This document shows, one piece after another, positions 21,661 through 21,843 of a stretch of 21,843 nucleotides of DNA. The stretch is from a virus. The stretch is from positions 1 through 21,843 of the IMG/VR virus record IMGVR_UViG_3300042459_000243; one strand, written 5' to 3'. The position numbers were made by a program, and so were the translations under genes. The notes below the pieces were generated by a model. It was not told the origin of the DNA and did not search any database. It worked only from the letters and a program-made list of their open reading frames with translations. The first letter of the stretch is position 1; each line of letters opens with the position of its first letter.

Positions 21661-21774
21661 GGTTATAACACCAAATAACAATAAACAAGGTTTGAAGTAA
21701 AACCAAAAATAAAATGATACGGGGGTAACTTTTGAAATGACCCTCTCCAAACTTTTAGCCTTTTACCCTATCGT

Positions 21775-21783
21775 TGTGTATAA
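21775..21783 (-). promoter_or_regulatory. DnaA-box-like 9-mer TTATACACA
   Basis: The minus strand reads TTATACACA, matching the TTATNCACA form of the bacterial DnaA box. Only one clear copy is visible, so an origin is a suggestion only. Confidence 0.3.
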
Positions 21784-21843
21784 CCTACCCACTCAACCTA
21801 CGTTTTACGACAGCAACCTATAAAACATTTTGATACTCGATAA

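Larger units (their letters stand above)
21457..21843. other. Non-coding right-end region, possible control or origin region
   Basis: About 390 bases hold no reading frame that looks like a gene on either strand. The region contains two TGTACA palindromes (21506-21511, 21556-21561), a hairpin (21588-21606), a 19-base tandem repeat (21623-21660), a near-palindrome around GTTATAAC (21662-21669) and a DnaA-box-like 9-mer (21775-21783). It lies upstream of a leftward regulator gene, so it could be the boundary between divergent gene blocks. No function is proven. Confidence 0.5.

Noticed and set aside
1-21843. tRNA genes, integrase, attachment sites or insertion sequences
   Set aside because: No cloverleaf-like sequence, recombinase motif, or terminal inverted repeats with a transposase were seen on either strand by reading.

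Overview
The window reads as part of the genome of a tailed double-stranded DNA phage (Caudoviricetes) that infects a member of the Bacteroidota, most likely a flavobacterium-like host in an aquatic setting. The phage assignment rests on a large terminase subunit, tail-fibre proteins (one ending in a peptidase S74 intramolecular chaperone), an M15-type endolysin beside small membrane proteins, and many short phage-type proteins. The host assignment rests on AT-rich DNA, A/T-rich translation starts with little Shine-Dalgarno signal, and seven upstream sites matching the Bacteroidota -7 element TANNTTTG. The terminase resembles, from memory and unverified, those of crAss-like phages and related uncultured marine phages. 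Stop codons TAA, TAG and TGA are all used as stops.

Layout, read in the direction of transcription (right to left, minus strand). The right edge (21442-21843) is non-coding and holds tandem repeats, a hairpin, two TGTACA sites and a DnaA-box-like 9-mer. Next come a protein with two C-terminal helix-turn-helix segments (21441-20590) and a 70-residue protein. Three small modular virion-type proteins follow (20333-19219), ending at a strong terminator. A promoter then leads into a run of small genes (19134-17139): a hypothetical, a HAD-type phosphatase, an acidic protein, a very basic protein and a MarR-like winged-helix protein.

This run meets a rightward cassette head-on at a two-way terminator. 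The cassette (15313-17122, plus strand) encodes a complete GroEL and a shortened GroES under its own promoter. Left of it, minus-strand transcription resumes with a basic small protein, two overlapping membrane proteins and the endolysin (the lysis module), a 45-residue basic protein, three fibre or adaptor proteins including one of 2512 residues, a fibre-associated small protein, a coiled-coil protein, a membrane-anchored protein with a beta-rich C-terminus that could be a spanin, a small hypothetical, a 180-residue protein that looks like a tandem GroES-fold protein, and finally the terminase, which runs off the left edge.

How the parts may work together: the terminase packages DNA. The fibre and adaptor proteins share N-terminal attachment-like modules joined to different distal modules, which suggests a mix-and-match adhesion apparatus. 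The endolysin and membrane proteins release progeny. The chaperonin pair probably folds one or more phage proteins. The most noteworthy features are the self-contained phage GroEL-GroES cassette, the possible second GroES-like protein beside the terminase, the 26-repeat fibre that looks like two fibres joined, and the modular adaptor family.
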